A DNA stretch of 64,000 bases from Verrucosispora sp. NA02020 (GCF_013364215.1 NZ_CP054923.1:682001-746000); one strand, 5' to 3'; counted from the stretch's first letter, positions 26,166 to 35,067 are shown. The notes: generated by a model from the letters alone, not told the origin. Made by a program: numbers and translations.

Positions 26166-26816
26166 GTGGAAGCAGGTCAGGCCGAGAAGCCGGTGCGGGA
26201 GAGGGCGGCGGCCAAACGGAAGGCGGTCCTCGCGGCGGCGCGCGAGCTGTTCGTCCGGCAGGGCGTCGACCGGGTGAGCATGGACGCCGTCGCGGCCGAG
26301 GCAAAGGTCTCCAAGGCCACCGTCTACGACTACTTCGGCGACAAGCGGCGTCTCTTCCTGGCCATCCTCGCGGACGCCTCCGACTCGCTGCTGGCCTCCG
26401 CCCATCACGCCTTCGACGAGCACCTCTCCGCCGAGGTGCCGATCACCACGGTCGCCCGACTCGAAGAGGCCCTGACCGCACTGCTCGTCGACTTCGGCAC
26501 GACGATGGTCGGGTCCGCCGACTACGCCGCCGCCTTCGCCCTCGCCGCTCAGGAGCGCCTGCGTACCCCCACCGCCAGCGACGACGTGTCGACCGACATG
26601 GCCGAGGAGTTGATGGCGGAGTACGTCGCCGGCTTCGCCGAGGCCGGCCTGCTGGAGACCGACGACCCGCGTCTGGCCACCGAGCACCTCTTCGCGCTGA
26701 CCGTCCTGTTGGCCTACAACCAGCAGCCCGACCCGGCCCGCGTCGATCCCGACCGGGTCAGAAAGACCATGATCGACGGCGTACGCGCCTTCATCCGCGC
26801 CTACGGCGCGCGTTGA
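26166..26816 (+). CDS. TetR family regulator
   Basis: 216 residues from a GTG at 26166. The N-terminal HTH (RKAVLAAARELFVRQGVDRVSMDAVAAEAKVSKATVYDYFGDKRRLF) is a textbook TetR domain. The C-terminal ligand domain is helical and not diagnostic, similar in length to AcrR-type regulators. It most likely represses itself and the divergent flavoreductase via the tandem palindromes just upstream. The effector is unknown. Confidence 0.88.
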   Translation: MEAGQAEKPVRERAAAKRKAVLAAARELFVRQGVDRVSMDAVAAEAKVSKATVYDYFGDKRRLFLAILADASDSLLASAHHAFDEHLSAEVPITTVARLEEALTALLVDFGTTMVGSADYAAAFALAAQERLRTPTASDDVSTDMAEELMAEYVAGFAEAGLLETDDPRLATEHLFALTVLLAYNQQPDPARVDPDRVRKTMIDGVRAFIRAYGAR

Positions 26817-26824
26817 TCTCCGTC

Positions 26825-26899
26825 CGCCCTGCCCGGCTCACGCGACGCGCGCCCTGCCCGGCTCACGCGACGCGCGCCCTGCCCGGCTCACGCGGCGCG
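26825..26899. repeat. 25-bp unit in three tandem copies
   Basis: Three head-to-tail units beginning CGCCCTGCCCGGCTCACG at 26825, 26850 and 26875. The first two are identical and the third has one change. The stop codon of the convergent aldo/keto reductase gene lies in the third unit. Confidence 0.9.
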
Positions 26900-27910
26900 G
26901 CGCTCGTCGACCGGGCGGCGGCGTAGGGCGGGTTCGATCAGGGCCGGCGGCACGTATGCCTGGTCGAGTCGGGTGACGTCGGTGCCGGGCGGGACGATCT
27001 CGTCGATCCGGTCGAGGACGTCGTCGGAGAGCGCGACGTCGACGCCGTCGAGCAGGCCGTCGAGCTGGTCCAGGGTGCGGGCACCCAGCAGCGCGCTGGT
27101 CACGCCCGGGTGCGCGATGGCGAAGGCCATGGCGAGGTGGGTCAGCGGCACGCCGACCTCCTCGGCGAGCGGGACGAGCCGTTCGACGACGTCGATCCGG
27201 CGTACGTCGGTGAGGTGGCGGAAGAGGTGGGCCCGCCGCAGGTCGTTCTGCTCGCCCTTGCGTACCCGGCCGGTGAGCATCCCCTGGCCGAGCGGGCCCC
27301 AGACCAACGTGCCCATCCCGTAGCGCTGGGCGGTCGGCAGCACCTCGTTCTCGATGCCACGGTTGAGGATCGAGTACGGCGACTGCTCGGTGCGGAACCG
27401 TGCCAGTCCGCGTCGTTCGGCGATCGTCTGCGCCTCGACGATGTCACCGGCCGGGGTGTTGGACGATCCGATCGCCCGCACCTTTCCGGCGCGGATCAGG
27501 TCGGTGAGCGCGGAGAGCGTCTCCTCGATGTCGGTGTCCGGGTCCAGCCGGTGCACCTGGTACAGGTCGATGTGGTCGGTGCGCAGGCGGCGCAGGGAGT
27601 CCTCGATCGCGGTCATGATCCAGCGTCGGGACGTGCCCTGCTGGTTGGGGTCGGTGCCCGTCGGCCGACTGAACTTGGTGGCCAGGACGACGGTGTCCCG
27701 CCGCCCCACGAGCGCCCGGCCGACGACCTCCTCCGAGTCGCCGTACGCGTCGGAGGTGTCGATGAGGTTGACGCCGGCGTCGAGTGCCTTGTGGATCACC
27801 CGGACCGAGTCCTGCGGGTCGGGGTTGCCGACCTGGGTGGCGAACATCAGCGCGCCGAGCGCGTACGGACTGACCTTGATGCCGGTCCGGCCCAGGGAGC
27901 GGTAGTGCAT
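26888..27910 (-). CDS. Aldo/keto reductase
   Basis: 340 residues with the (beta/alpha)8 family layout. The catalytic tetrad is visible: Asp and Tyr in LIDTSDAYGDSEE, Lys in VLATKFSRP, and His in YQVHRLDP. NADPH-binding features IGSSNTPAGD and SALLGARTLDQLD are present. It reduces aldehydes or ketones; members near TetR genes often detoxify reactive carbonyls. It is divergent from a TetR regulator with two palindromes in the shared promoter. The C-terminal RRAA tail is encoded in a tandem repeat. Confidence 0.9.
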   Translation of the reverse strand: MHYRSLGRTGIKVSPYALGALMFATQVGNPDPQDSVRVIHKALDAGVNLIDTSDAYGDSEEVVGRALVGRRDTVVLATKFSRPTGTDPNQQGTSRRWIMTAIEDSLRRLRTDHIDLYQVHRLDPDTDIEETLSALTDLIRAGKVRAIGSSNTPAGDIVEAQTIAERRGLARFRTEQSPYSILNRGIENEVLPTAQRYGMGTLVWGPLGQGMLTGRVRKGEQNDLRRAHLFRHLTDVRRIDVVERLVPLAEEVGVPLTHLAMAFAIAHPGVTSALLGARTLDQLDGLLDGVDVALSDDVLDRIDEIVPPGTDVTRLDQAYVPPALIEPALRRRPVDERRAA

Positions 27911-27941
27911 GATCGTCTCCTCGCGGTATTGTCAGGTAAAG

Positions 27942-27979
27942 CGGAATGGTTTTCCGGAACTATACGGAACAGCTTTCCG
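27942..27979. promoter_or_regulatory. Two tandem palindromic operators
   Basis: CGGAATGGTTTTCCG (27942-27956) and CGGAACAGCTTTCCG (27965-27979) are each a CGGAA-N5-TTCCG palindrome, 23 bp apart, roughly two helical turns. They lie between the divergent reductase and TetR genes and overlap the likely promoters of both. Confidence 0.8.
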
Positions 27980-27998
27980 GAACAGCAAGGGGGTTGAT

Positions 27999-28598
27999 GT
28001 GTCGGAGGCTGGTCCACAGGCGGTCGGGCGGGTGCCGCGCCGGAAGCGCACCGACGCGCAGCGCAACGTCGACGCGCTGCTCGACGCGGCGAAGACGGTC
28101 TTCGGCACCGCCGGCGTGGACGCGCCCGCGAAGGAGATCACCGATCTGGCCGGCGTCGGGGTCGGCACGCTCTACCGGCACTTTCCCCAGCGCTCCGACC
28201 TGATCAAAGCGGTGATCGAGCGGGAGATCGACGCCTGCGCCGACGCGGGCCCGGCGCTGGCCGCCGCACACGAGCCGCTGGCCGCCCTCGCCGGGTGGCT
28301 CGACCGCCTCGCCGCGCTCGTCGCGACCAAACGAGGCTTCGCCGCGGCGTTGCACTCCGGCAATCCGGCGTACGACGGCCTCTCCGGCTATCTGATGGAG
28401 AAGCTGGGCCCGCCCCTCGAATCCCTGCTCGACAGCGCGACGGCGGCCGGCGAGATCCGGGCCGAGGTCAGCCCGCAGGACCTGATCTATGCGGTCGCGA
28501 AGCTGTGCGCGCCGATGCCGGACGAGGAGCCCGACTACGCGCGTCGCATGGTCGCGCTCCTGGTCAACGGCCTACGGTCCGGTGACGTGCAGCGCTGA
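27999..28598 (+). CDS. TetR family regulator
   Basis: 199 residues from a GTG at 27999 after CAAGGGGG; an upstream frame extension would cross the operator. The HTH is RKRTDAQRNVDALLDAAKTVFGTAGVDAPAKEITDLAGVGVGTLYRHFPQRSDLI. The rest is helical with a SbtR-like C-terminal domain (FAAALHSGNPAYDGLSGYLMEKL). It should repress the aldo/keto reductase and itself by the CGGAA-N5-TTCCG pair. Confidence 0.88.
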   Translation: MSEAGPQAVGRVPRRKRTDAQRNVDALLDAAKTVFGTAGVDAPAKEITDLAGVGVGTLYRHFPQRSDLIKAVIEREIDACADAGPALAAAHEPLAALAGWLDRLAALVATKRGFAAALHSGNPAYDGLSGYLMEKLGPPLESLLDSATAAGEIRAEVSPQDLIYAVAKLCAPMPDEEPDYARRMVALLVNGLRSGDVQR

Positions 28599-28620
28599 GA
28601 CCACGGGGAAAGGGCCTTCG

Positions 28621-29289
28621 TCAGAGCGGGGAGCAGACGTCGTTGCGCCATGCCCAGGCGGCGATCTCGACGCGGTTGCGAACGGCGAGCTTGCGCTGCA
28701 CGTTGGCCAGGTGCGTCTTGACCGTCGACAGCGTCACGAAGAGCCGTCCGGCGATCTCGTCGTTGGTGTTCCCGTGCGCCACGAGCCGGACCACGGCGAG
28801 TTCGCGTTCGGTGAGCGGCTCGGTGGGGGGCGCCTCCGGCGTCTCGGGTTCGTCCCCTCGGCGCGGTGCCAGGTGCGACAGCAGACGTACGGTCACCGCC
28901 GGGGAGATCAGCGAGGTCCCGGCGGCGGCGGCGCGTACCGCCTCCACCAGCAGGTTGGGTGACGTGTCCTTGAGCAGGAACCCGCAGGCGCCGTTGCGGA
29001 GCGCCCGGTACACGTACTCGTCTAGGTCGAAGGTGGTCACGATGAGGACGTTCAGCGGGTTCCGGACACCCGGACCGGCCAGCAGCCGGGTCGCTTCGAG
29101 GCCGTCGAGCTTCGGCATTCGGATGTCGAGCAGGCACACGTCGGGGCGGAGCCGGCGGGCCTGGTCCACGGCGGCCTCGCCGTCCGCCGCCTCGGCCACC
29201 ACCTCGATGTCCGGCTGGGTGGTGAGGATCATGCGGAACGCCGTACGGATCATGTCCTGGTCGTCGGCGAGCAGAAGTCGGATCGTCAT
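28621..29289 (-). CDS. NarL/LuxR-type response regulator
   Basis: 222 residues from the ATG at 29289. The receiver domain has the acidic pair in LLLADDQDM, the phospho-acceptor Asp in VCLLDIRMPKLDG, and the Lys in FLLKDTSPN. The C-terminal LuxR HTH contains LTERELAVVRLVAHGNTNDEIAGRLFVTLSTVKTHL. It overlaps the kinase gene stop by 4 bp, so the two form one operon, and it probably controls the divergent ABC exporter genes. Confidence 0.93.
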   Translation of the reverse strand: MTIRLLLADDQDMIRTAFRMILTTQPDIEVVAEAADGEAAVDQARRLRPDVCLLDIRMPKLDGLEATRLLAGPGVRNPLNVLIVTTFDLDEYVYRALRNGACGFLLKDTSPNLLVEAVRAAAAGTSLISPAVTVRLLSHLAPRRGDEPETPEAPPTEPLTERELAVVRLVAHGNTNDEIAGRLFVTLSTVKTHLANVQRKLAVRNRVEIAAWAWRNDVCSPL

Positions 29290-30542
29290 CTGAGCTCCTT
29301 CACGGCTGTTCCGGATGCTGCCCGGCGCAGCTCCGATCGCCATCGACCCGTCGCAGGGCGGTCGGTGATCGGCAGGACGGCGGTGACCCGCCAACCTGAC
29401 TCGACCGACCCGGCCGAGAGGTCACCGCCTGCGGCGCGTACCCGCTCGCCGAGGCCGGTCAGGCCGAAGCCGCCAGCCGGTAGCGGCGACACGGTCGGAC
29501 GGCCGTCGTTCTCGACCATCACCTCGGCGTGATCGGGTCGATCGGGGTGGACCCGGACCCGGATGTCGATCCGGGTCGTTCCGCTGGTGTGGCGCAACAC
29601 GTTCGTCAGGGCCTCCAGGACGGTATGGTGCGCCGCGTCGAGGCTGGCCGGGGGCCACGGCCGGTCGGACAGCGCCTCGTCGACCGAGACCGTCGGCGGG
29701 GGATGTCCAGGCGTCAGGGTGCCGACGACCTCGGTGAGCATCTCGTCCAGACCGGCATGCGCGGTCGCGGTGGCGGGTGTCTCGTCGCGCAGGATGCCGA
29801 CGAGCTTGCGCATCGAGGTGAGGGCCTGCCCGCCGGCTTGTTCGACGCCGGCCAGCAACTCGTCCAGATCCTCGGCCGACGGCGCGGCACCGGAACTCGT
29901 GACGAATCGGATGGCACGCGTCTGCGCGACGATCGCGGTCACGTGATGGGCGACGTAGTCGTGCAGGTCGCGGGCGTGGTCCATGCGCTCCGCCTGCCGG
30001 GCCAGCCGGTCGAGGTCGGCCCGGCGGCGCTCCAGCAGGCGCAGATAGAGGCCGAGCAGCGCCAGGAACAGCACCCAGGCGGTCAGCGCGACGACGAGCA
30101 CGTCGCCGTACTGCGACATCGTTCCCGCGTTGACCGGATGGAGCAGGACCCGGGTCGGCAGCACGGCGATCGCGAGGATCGCCAGGGCGGCCGGACCCGC
30201 CGCGCGCCGGAGCGGATGCTGCATGACCAGGCGGATCACCGCCACCGAGAGCACGGCGAGTTCCACGATGCCGAAGGTGTGCTCCGGGCGGAGCGTCGGC
30301 ACGAGCCCGAAGGCGGCCGAGACCGCGAGAGAGACCGCCGCCGCCACGGCGAGGGCGATCGGGCGGGCCTCGGCGAGCAGCACCACGGCGACCGCGAGCA
30401 GCCCGCTGACGATCAGGCCGAGCGTGGCGGGCAGGGTGGGGCCGTCCAGCCCTTCGAGGACGACGAGGACCGCCGCCACGGCGGCGAGCAGACCCGCCGT
30501 CACCCGCTGTGACCTGCGAGGGCCCGGAAAGATAACGAACAC
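29286..30542 (-). CDS. Sensor histidine kinase, HisKA_3 type
   Basis: About 418 residues from a GTG at 30542. The start is uncertain because no clear ribosome site is visible and the frame stays open upstream. Six hydrophobic helices occupy the first about 190 residues with almost no external loops. The dimerisation/phosphorylation helix follows (MDHARDLHDYVAHHVTAIV, His in DLHDYV), then a GHKL ATPase domain (EALTNVLRHT and GFGLTGLGERVRAAGG). This is the DesK/NarX-like layout of membrane-stress kinases. It pairs with the response regulator next to it. Confidence 0.88.
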   Translation of the reverse strand: MFVIFPGPRRSQRVTAGLLAAVAAVLVVLEGLDGPTLPATLGLIVSGLLAVAVVLLAEARPIALAVAAAVSLAVSAAFGLVPTLRPEHTFGIVELAVLSVAVIRLVMQHPLRRAAGPAALAILAIAVLPTRVLLHPVNAGTMSQYGDVLVVALTAWVLFLALLGLYLRLLERRRADLDRLARQAERMDHARDLHDYVAHHVTAIVAQTRAIRFVTSSGAAPSAEDLDELLAGVEQAGGQALTSMRKLVGILRDETPATATAHAGLDEMLTEVVGTLTPGHPPPTVSVDEALSDRPWPPASLDAAHHTVLEALTNVLRHTSGTTRIDIRVRVHPDRPDHAEVMVENDGRPTVSPLPAGGFGLTGLGERVRAAGGDLSAGSVESGWRVTAVLPITDRPATGRWRSELRRAASGTAVKELR

Positions 30543-30689
30543 GGAAGGCCACGGTACGACACCGGCGTGCAGGCGGCGTAGTTCTTTCGGCCGACTCCCC
30601 GCCGGATCGCTCGGCAACACGGCCGAGGTGTGCGCCCGCCCCGGCAACGCACGATCGACACCGCACCGAACAGACGAGCGGAGAAGATC

Positions 30690-31457
30690 GTGGCAACGAC
30701 AGTGCAGGCCGAGGGCCTGCGAGTGAGAACCGGCCGGTACGTGGCCGTCGACGGCGTCGACCTGGACCTGGGTCCCGGCGTCCACGGGCTGCTCGGCCCG
30801 AACGGCGCCGGCAAGACCACCCTGATCCGGGCGCTGGCCACCGTGCTGCCCCCGTACGCGGGTCGGCTCCGGTTGCGGGGACAGTCGATGGATTCGCGGC
30901 CCGACCTGCGGGCGGTGCGGCGTGGCCTGGGCTACCTGCCCCAGGAGTTCGGCTACTACCCGCGCTTCACCGTGTCCGAGTTCGTCGAGTACATGGCGTG
31001 GACCAAGGACGTACCCGGCGGCCGACGTCGCCGTGCCGTACGCCACGCGATCGAGCGGGTCGGTCTGACCGACCGGGCCGACTCCCGGATGAAGGCGCTC
31101 TCCGGTGGCATGCTGCGACGCGCCGGCATCGCCCAGGCGATCGTGAACGAGCCGGACCTGCTGCTGCTCGACGAGCCGACCGTGGGCCTCGACCCGCAGC
31201 AGCGGCTCGACTTCCGGGCCCTGCTGCGTGACCTCGGCGAACGCTCCTGCGTCGTCGTCTCGACCCACCTCGTCGAGGATGTGGCCGCCGCCTGCACCAG
31301 CGTCGTACTCGCCGACGCCGGCCGGATCGTGTTCCACGGCACGCCGGACGACATCGCGGCGGCCGGCGGTCCCGGCGACGCCGGGGACAGCCCGATCGAA
31401 CGCGGCTACTCGGCGCTGATCGGGCGGCACCGCGCCGGACTGGTGGTGGCGCCGTGA
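30690..31457 (+). CDS. ABC transporter ATPase (drug/lantibiotic-export type)
   Basis: 255 residues from the GTG at 30690 with GGAGAAG upstream. Walker A GPNGAGKTT, signature LSGGMLRRAGIAQAI and Walker B LLLLDEPTVGLDP are intact, with the His of the switch in VVSTHLVEDV. It is first of three overlapping genes whose other members are membrane proteins, and it is divergent from the two-component operon. Export of a peptide or drug, induced by the kinase, is the usual meaning of this arrangement. Confidence 0.9.
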   Translation: MATTVQAEGLRVRTGRYVAVDGVDLDLGPGVHGLLGPNGAGKTTLIRALATVLPPYAGRLRLRGQSMDSRPDLRAVRRGLGYLPQEFGYYPRFTVSEFVEYMAWTKDVPGGRRRRAVRHAIERVGLTDRADSRMKALSGGMLRRAGIAQAIVNEPDLLLLDEPTVGLDPQQRLDFRALLRDLGERSCVVVSTHLVEDVAAACTSVVLADAGRIVFHGTPDDIAAAGGPGDAGDSPIERGYSALIGRHRAGLVVAP

Positions 31458-32791
31458 ACCGCATCCTCCGGATCGAGCTACGCCGTTCCGACGCGCTTCT
31501 CGCGGGTGCCGTGACCGCCGCGCTCGGCGTGGCGGGACTCTATGTGCTCGCGTTCACCGGGCAGACCGCCCTCTGGGACCAGCAGTGGAACCTCCTCGCC
31601 GTCTTCCAGCGCATCATGCTGGTGATTCTCTGGCCGCTGGCGCTGGCGGCCGGCGCCTGGCAGGCCGGCCGGGACCGACGCCACCGGATCGAGGAACTGC
31701 TCGGCACCACACCGGCTCCCCGCTGGCGGCGCACCGGCCCGTTCGCCGTGGTCACGGCGGCCTGCCTCGCTGCCGGTTTCCTGCTCGTGCTGCTCGGCGG
31801 GGCACCGAAGGTCGCCGCCACCGCCGGGTACCCGGGCACCGGTTGGCCGGCGGTGACGCTGGTCGGCGTACTGGCCCTGGTCGCCGCCGGGTGGCTCGGC
31901 CTCGGCGTGGGCCGGTTGCTGCCGTTCGCGTACACCCCTGCGGTCCTGGGTGTGGGTGGTCTCGCCGGACTTCTCGCGGCGATCGAGCTGACCCGGCCCA
32001 GCGAGGCCACGGACCCCGGCGCGGCCCTCCTGCTGCCCTTCTTCACCAGCACGATCTCCGAGTTCGAGATGGTCGCCAGCGCGGTGAGCGCGGGCCAGGC
32101 CTGGTGGTTCGGTGGGTTGGCCGCCGGGGGACTGGTGCTGTTCCTCGTGAGGAACCCGCTGGTACGGCTGCTCGCCGTCGTCCCGCCGGCACTCGGCCTG
32201 GCGCTCGCCGCGCCGATGCTGACCGTCCCGCTGGAGGAGGCGTTCCCGGTCGACCCGGCCGCAGTCGCCGAGGTCTGCACCACCGACGACGGGCCACGGG
32301 TCTGCGTCACCGCCGCCCACAGCCGGGAGCTGCCCGCTCTCGTCGCACCGGCCCGGGAAGCACTGCGCATGATGGCCACGCTGCCGGACGCGCCGACCTC
32401 GGTCCACGAGGCGGCACCCGGCCGCGACCGCCCACAGCCAGCTTCCGAGGCGTGGGTGGACACCGACAACCTCGGTGCCACCGACGATCCCGCCGAGCTG
32501 ACCGCCCGCATCCTGGCCGGTGCCGGTACGCCGCTCTGCGTCCGCGCCGACGACGACGCGTACCTCGACGTGCTGCGCGCCCGCTCCGTGGCGGCGGCCT
32601 GGCTGCACGGCACTCACCCGGTGCCCGGTCAGAGCCTCTTCGGGGACGAACAGGCCGTGCGGGAGCAGATGTGGCAGACCTTCACCGCGCTCCCCGCCGA
32701 CGAGCAGCTACGCCGGGTCGCCGCCGTCCGCGCTGCCGGCCTGACCTGCGGTGACCAGGCAGCCGCCCTCGGCATCGGCGCCGACCGATGA
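31454..32791 (+). CDS. ABC exporter permease-like protein
   Basis: 445 residues, overlapping the ATPase gene by 4 bp. Six hydrophobic helices occupy about residues 15-270. A cytoplasmic-looking charged segment occurs early (GRDRRHRIEELLGTT), as in ABC-2 permeases. The last about 170 residues are a soluble domain with paired cysteines in EVCTTDDGPRVCV and LTCGDQ, probably outside the membrane. I do not recognise that domain; a substrate-sensing or peptidase-like role cannot be shown. Confidence 0.75.
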   Translation: MNRILRIELRRSDALLAGAVTAALGVAGLYVLAFTGQTALWDQQWNLLAVFQRIMLVILWPLALAAGAWQAGRDRRHRIEELLGTTPAPRWRRTGPFAVVTAACLAAGFLLVLLGGAPKVAATAGYPGTGWPAVTLVGVLALVAAGWLGLGVGRLLPFAYTPAVLGVGGLAGLLAAIELTRPSEATDPGAALLLPFFTSTISEFEMVASAVSAGQAWWFGGLAAGGLVLFLVRNPLVRLLAVVPPALGLALAAPMLTVPLEEAFPVDPAAVAEVCTTDDGPRVCVTAAHSRELPALVAPAREALRMMATLPDAPTSVHEAAPGRDRPQPASEAWVDTDNLGATDDPAELTARILAGAGTPLCVRADDDAYLDVLRARSVAAAWLHGTHPVPGQSLFGDEQAVREQMWQTFTALPADEQLRRVAAVRAAGLTCGDQAAALGIGADR

Positions 32792-33366
32792 CGCCCGCGC
32801 TGCTGTTCCTGCGCTCCCGTGAGGTGCCGGGCGGGCTGCTGTTCGCGGTGCCGGCCATGGCCCTTCTCGCCTGGTTCGGCGCCATCCAGACCCACCCCAG
32901 CCACGCCGTGACCACCGCCGCCCTCGCCCTGGCGCTGGGTGTGGCCGTCCTCGGGTACGGCCTCGGCGGGCCGGACGGCACCCTGGACGCGACCGCCGCG
33001 ATCCGCTGGGCCCCGCGCCGAGCGGCACACCTGGCCGCCATCTTCGTGGTCGCGTCCGCCGTGGTGACGGCCGTGACGACGGCGCCGGTCGGCATCGTCC
33101 TGCGGGACGCGGCGGGCTTCACCGGGCTGGCCGCACTGGCGGTGGTGGTGTTCGGTCGGCGACTGGCCTGGACGCTGCCGGTCGTCGTGGGTTGCGTGTC
33201 GGCCGCCATCCCGGCCGTCCCGGAGCCGTTCGCGCTGTACCTGCTCACCTGGGCGGGCCAGCCGTCGGACAGTGTCGCGGCCATGGTGACCGCAGGGGTC
33301 CTCGCGGTGATCGGTGTGAGCGCCTACGTGATCCGTGGTCCCCGCCTGATCAGCCCGGTCAGCTGA
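32788..33366 (+). CDS. Polytopic membrane protein of the ABC operon
   Basis: 192 residues with about five or six hydrophobic helices and short loops, overlapping the previous gene by 4 bp. Such small all-membrane partners are common as the second permease of two-component-controlled exporters. No known motif; function is inferred from operon position only. Confidence 0.7.
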   Translation: MTPALLFLRSREVPGGLLFAVPAMALLAWFGAIQTHPSHAVTTAALALALGVAVLGYGLGGPDGTLDATAAIRWAPRRAAHLAAIFVVASAVVTAVTTAPVGIVLRDAAGFTGLAALAVVVFGRRLAWTLPVVVGCVSAAIPAVPEPFALYLLTWAGQPSDSVAAMVTAGVLAVIGVSAYVIRGPRLISPVS

Positions 33367-33469
33367 CCCCGTTCCGCCCGTGGTCCGTCGCTCGGCGCCC
33401 GTGGTCCGGCGGGTCGCCGGTCGATGGGCTGTTCGCTGGGAGATCCGCGGCGCAGCGCATACTCGACCG

Positions 33470-34006
33470 GTGTCCTCCCAGCAGCACAAGAAGATGCGGC
33501 AGCGGTATGTGAGTATCGGCAGCGGGGAGCTCGTTTCCGTCGTGGTGTTCGCCGTGGTGGCATGGCGGGTCACACCACGATTCGCAGACCCGACGGATGT
33601 ACGCGCTCTGTGGTCCGCGCTCGTTCCGCTCCTGCTGATCCTGATTCAGGGCGGGGCGTACTGGCTGCTCGCGCGTCGCTGGATCGGGACGGGCCACATG
33701 CCGCGCGGGCTCGCGGCGGTGTATCGCGTATTTCGCGTGGTCGATGTGGCCATCCTCGCCGGCGGTCTGGTCGGGGTGCTCGTATGGTTCCCGGACTCCC
33801 TCGCCATGAGCGCCCTGGTGGTCGGAATCTGGCTGTTCGGTGTGCTCGAGTATGTGAACTACTTCGTGGTGAGGCTGAGCTACCCGCTGCGCACCTGGTT
33901 GTCGCAGGTCGCCCGAGGACGATCACCACGGCTCGTCCAGGACCTGCGCCGCAGCCGGCAGCAGCCGCCCCCGGCGGACTATCACCATCGAGGCAGCACC
34001 GACTGA
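33470..34006 (+). CDS. Small membrane protein
   Basis: 178 residues from a GTG at 33470, chosen because the upstream extension is Arg-rich and non-conserved in character. Four hydrophobic helices (about 20-37, 48-68, 85-108, 112-132) are followed by a basic C-terminal tail (RGRSPRLVQDLRRSRQQ). No family recognised. It stands alone, 57 bp before the left repeat of the tRNA-flanked island, so it marks the chromosomal side of the junction. Confidence 0.6.
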   Translation: MSSQQHKKMRQRYVSIGSGELVSVVVFAVVAWRVTPRFADPTDVRALWSALVPLLLILIQGGAYWLLARRWIGTGHMPRGLAAVYRVFRVVDVAILAGGLVGVLVWFPDSLAMSALVVGIWLFGVLEYVNYFVVRLSYPLRTWLSQVARGRSPRLVQDLRRSRQQPPPADYHHRGSTD

Positions 34007-34063
34007 GGAGGCATCCCTGCGGTCGTGGTCCCCTCCGGCCCGTCTCGCCCCGGACACCAACCC

Positions 34064-34213
34064 GCCCGGCGACGTGCGGGCGTGGGTGATCCGCTGGTGG
34101 CGGTGCCAGCGCTGATCACCCCGGGAGCTTCCTGCGGTACGCTGACAGCCGCCGCCGCGCGGCGTTGATCGTCCGGCCCTCGTAGCTCAGGGGATAGAGC
34201 ATCGGTTTCCTAA
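34064..34213. repeat. Left 150-bp direct repeat of the island
   Basis: Identical to 41607-41756 except for one base (C at 34158, A at 41701). It comprises about 112 bp upstream of a tRNA-Arg gene plus the first 38 bases of that gene. Identity ends exactly after CCTAA in the anticodon loop. Confidence 0.97.
34176..34213 (+). pseudogene. 5' half of tRNA-Arg(CCT), truncated
   Basis: Begins GCCCTCGTAGCTCAGGGG and continues through the D arm and anticodon triplet CCT, then departs from tRNA sequence. No T arm or acceptor 3' strand follows, so it cannot give a functional tRNA. It is the left half of a gene split or duplicated by the island. Confidence 0.93.
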
Positions 34214-34426
34214 CACCGGTCGCTGCCCGTTTATGCAGGCCGATGACCTGTTGTTTTCCGCATTTTCCCCACGTTGGCCTGTCGCTTAGCGGCGCTGCTG
34301 TGATCTATTGCTGAAGCGGCGTTTGTCCTGGTCATTCTTGATTGGATCAAGAGTGCAGGGTGCCTTCCAACGTCAACGGAGTGCCGCAGGATCAGCGGAC
34401 CGATCAGTGGTAAGTCGAGCGGATTT
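34214..34426. other. Island left end, no supported gene
   Basis: Relatively AT-rich stretch (for example TTGTTTTCCGCATTTTCCCC near 34250). A minus-strand frame continues here from the toxin shadow but shows no recombinase motif. I see no att-like inverted repeats beyond the tRNA repeat itself. Confidence 0.5.
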
Positions 34427-35065
34427 CTACTCGCCGAGCAGTTCGCGACGCCATTCGGCGAATCGGTTATGGAGATTGTCCAGCGCGTGGCCGGTGACGC
34501 CGTATTGGGCGAAGTCGTCGGGATCGAGCTGGGTGGCTTGTCCGAGAGCGTCGGCGAAGATGCGCGGATCGAAGCCACGGTCGGCGCGCTGCGCGAGAGC
34601 GAGAAGGGCGTCGCGGGTGTAGCGGCCGGACCGGAGCGTGGCGTCGATGTCGATGAAGTCCCGGGCGAACGCTCGTCCGTAGAGGGCGCTCATCTTGTTC
34701 GCGACCGCGTCGTCGGGGTGGAGGACCGGTCCGATCGCCATGAGGATCGGTTCGTTGGCGCGCCAGTCCACGCCGAGTTCGACCTTGGAAACCCGCGTAC
34801 CGTCGGTGACGGCCAGCCGGGCGAAGGTGTCGTACTGCCGCTCGGTCTCGACGGTGAGGCCGTCGTCTCGGTAGGCGTGCACGACGGCAACGACCGCGGC
34901 GGTGAACTCGTCGCGGCGGTCCCAGGCGGTGAACAGGTCGACGTCCTCGCTTGGTCGCTCGACGAGACCGGCGGCCTGGACCGCGTAGCCGCCGGCCAGC
35001 GCGAAGCCGTATCGATCGGCTGCCGCGAGTCCGGTACGGGCGAGGCGTTCGTGGAAGGGGTCCAC
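34427..35065 (-). CDS. AbiEii-type nucleotidyltransferase toxin
   Basis: 212 residues from a GTG at 35065. Nucleotidyltransferase landmarks of the AbiEii/AbiGii family are clear: GGYAVQAAGLVERPSEDVDLFT (GG followed by the D-x-D metal pair), the mid-protein VSKVELGVDW, and the later VANKMSALYGRAFARDFIDI with conserved Lys and Asp. AbiE systems are type IV-like toxin-antitoxin modules that abort phage infection; related toxins add nucleotides to tRNA. The antitoxin candidate ends only 2 bp upstream, giving one operon. Confidence 0.85.
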   Translation of the reverse strand: MDPFHERLARTGLAAADRYGFALAGGYAVQAAGLVERPSEDVDLFTAWDRRDEFTAAVVAVVHAYRDDGLTVETERQYDTFARLAVTDGTRVSKVELGVDWRANEPILMAIGPVLHPDDAVANKMSALYGRAFARDFIDIDATLRSGRYTRDALLALAQRADRGFDPRIFADALGQATQLDPDDFAQYGVTGHALDNLHNRFAEWRRELLGE

Positions 35066-35067
35066 CG

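Noticed and set aside
34231..34578. Minus-strand frame as possible integrase remnant at the island left end
   Set aside because: First half is the toxin gene shadow; no tyrosine-recombinase R-H-R-Y motif in the remainder.
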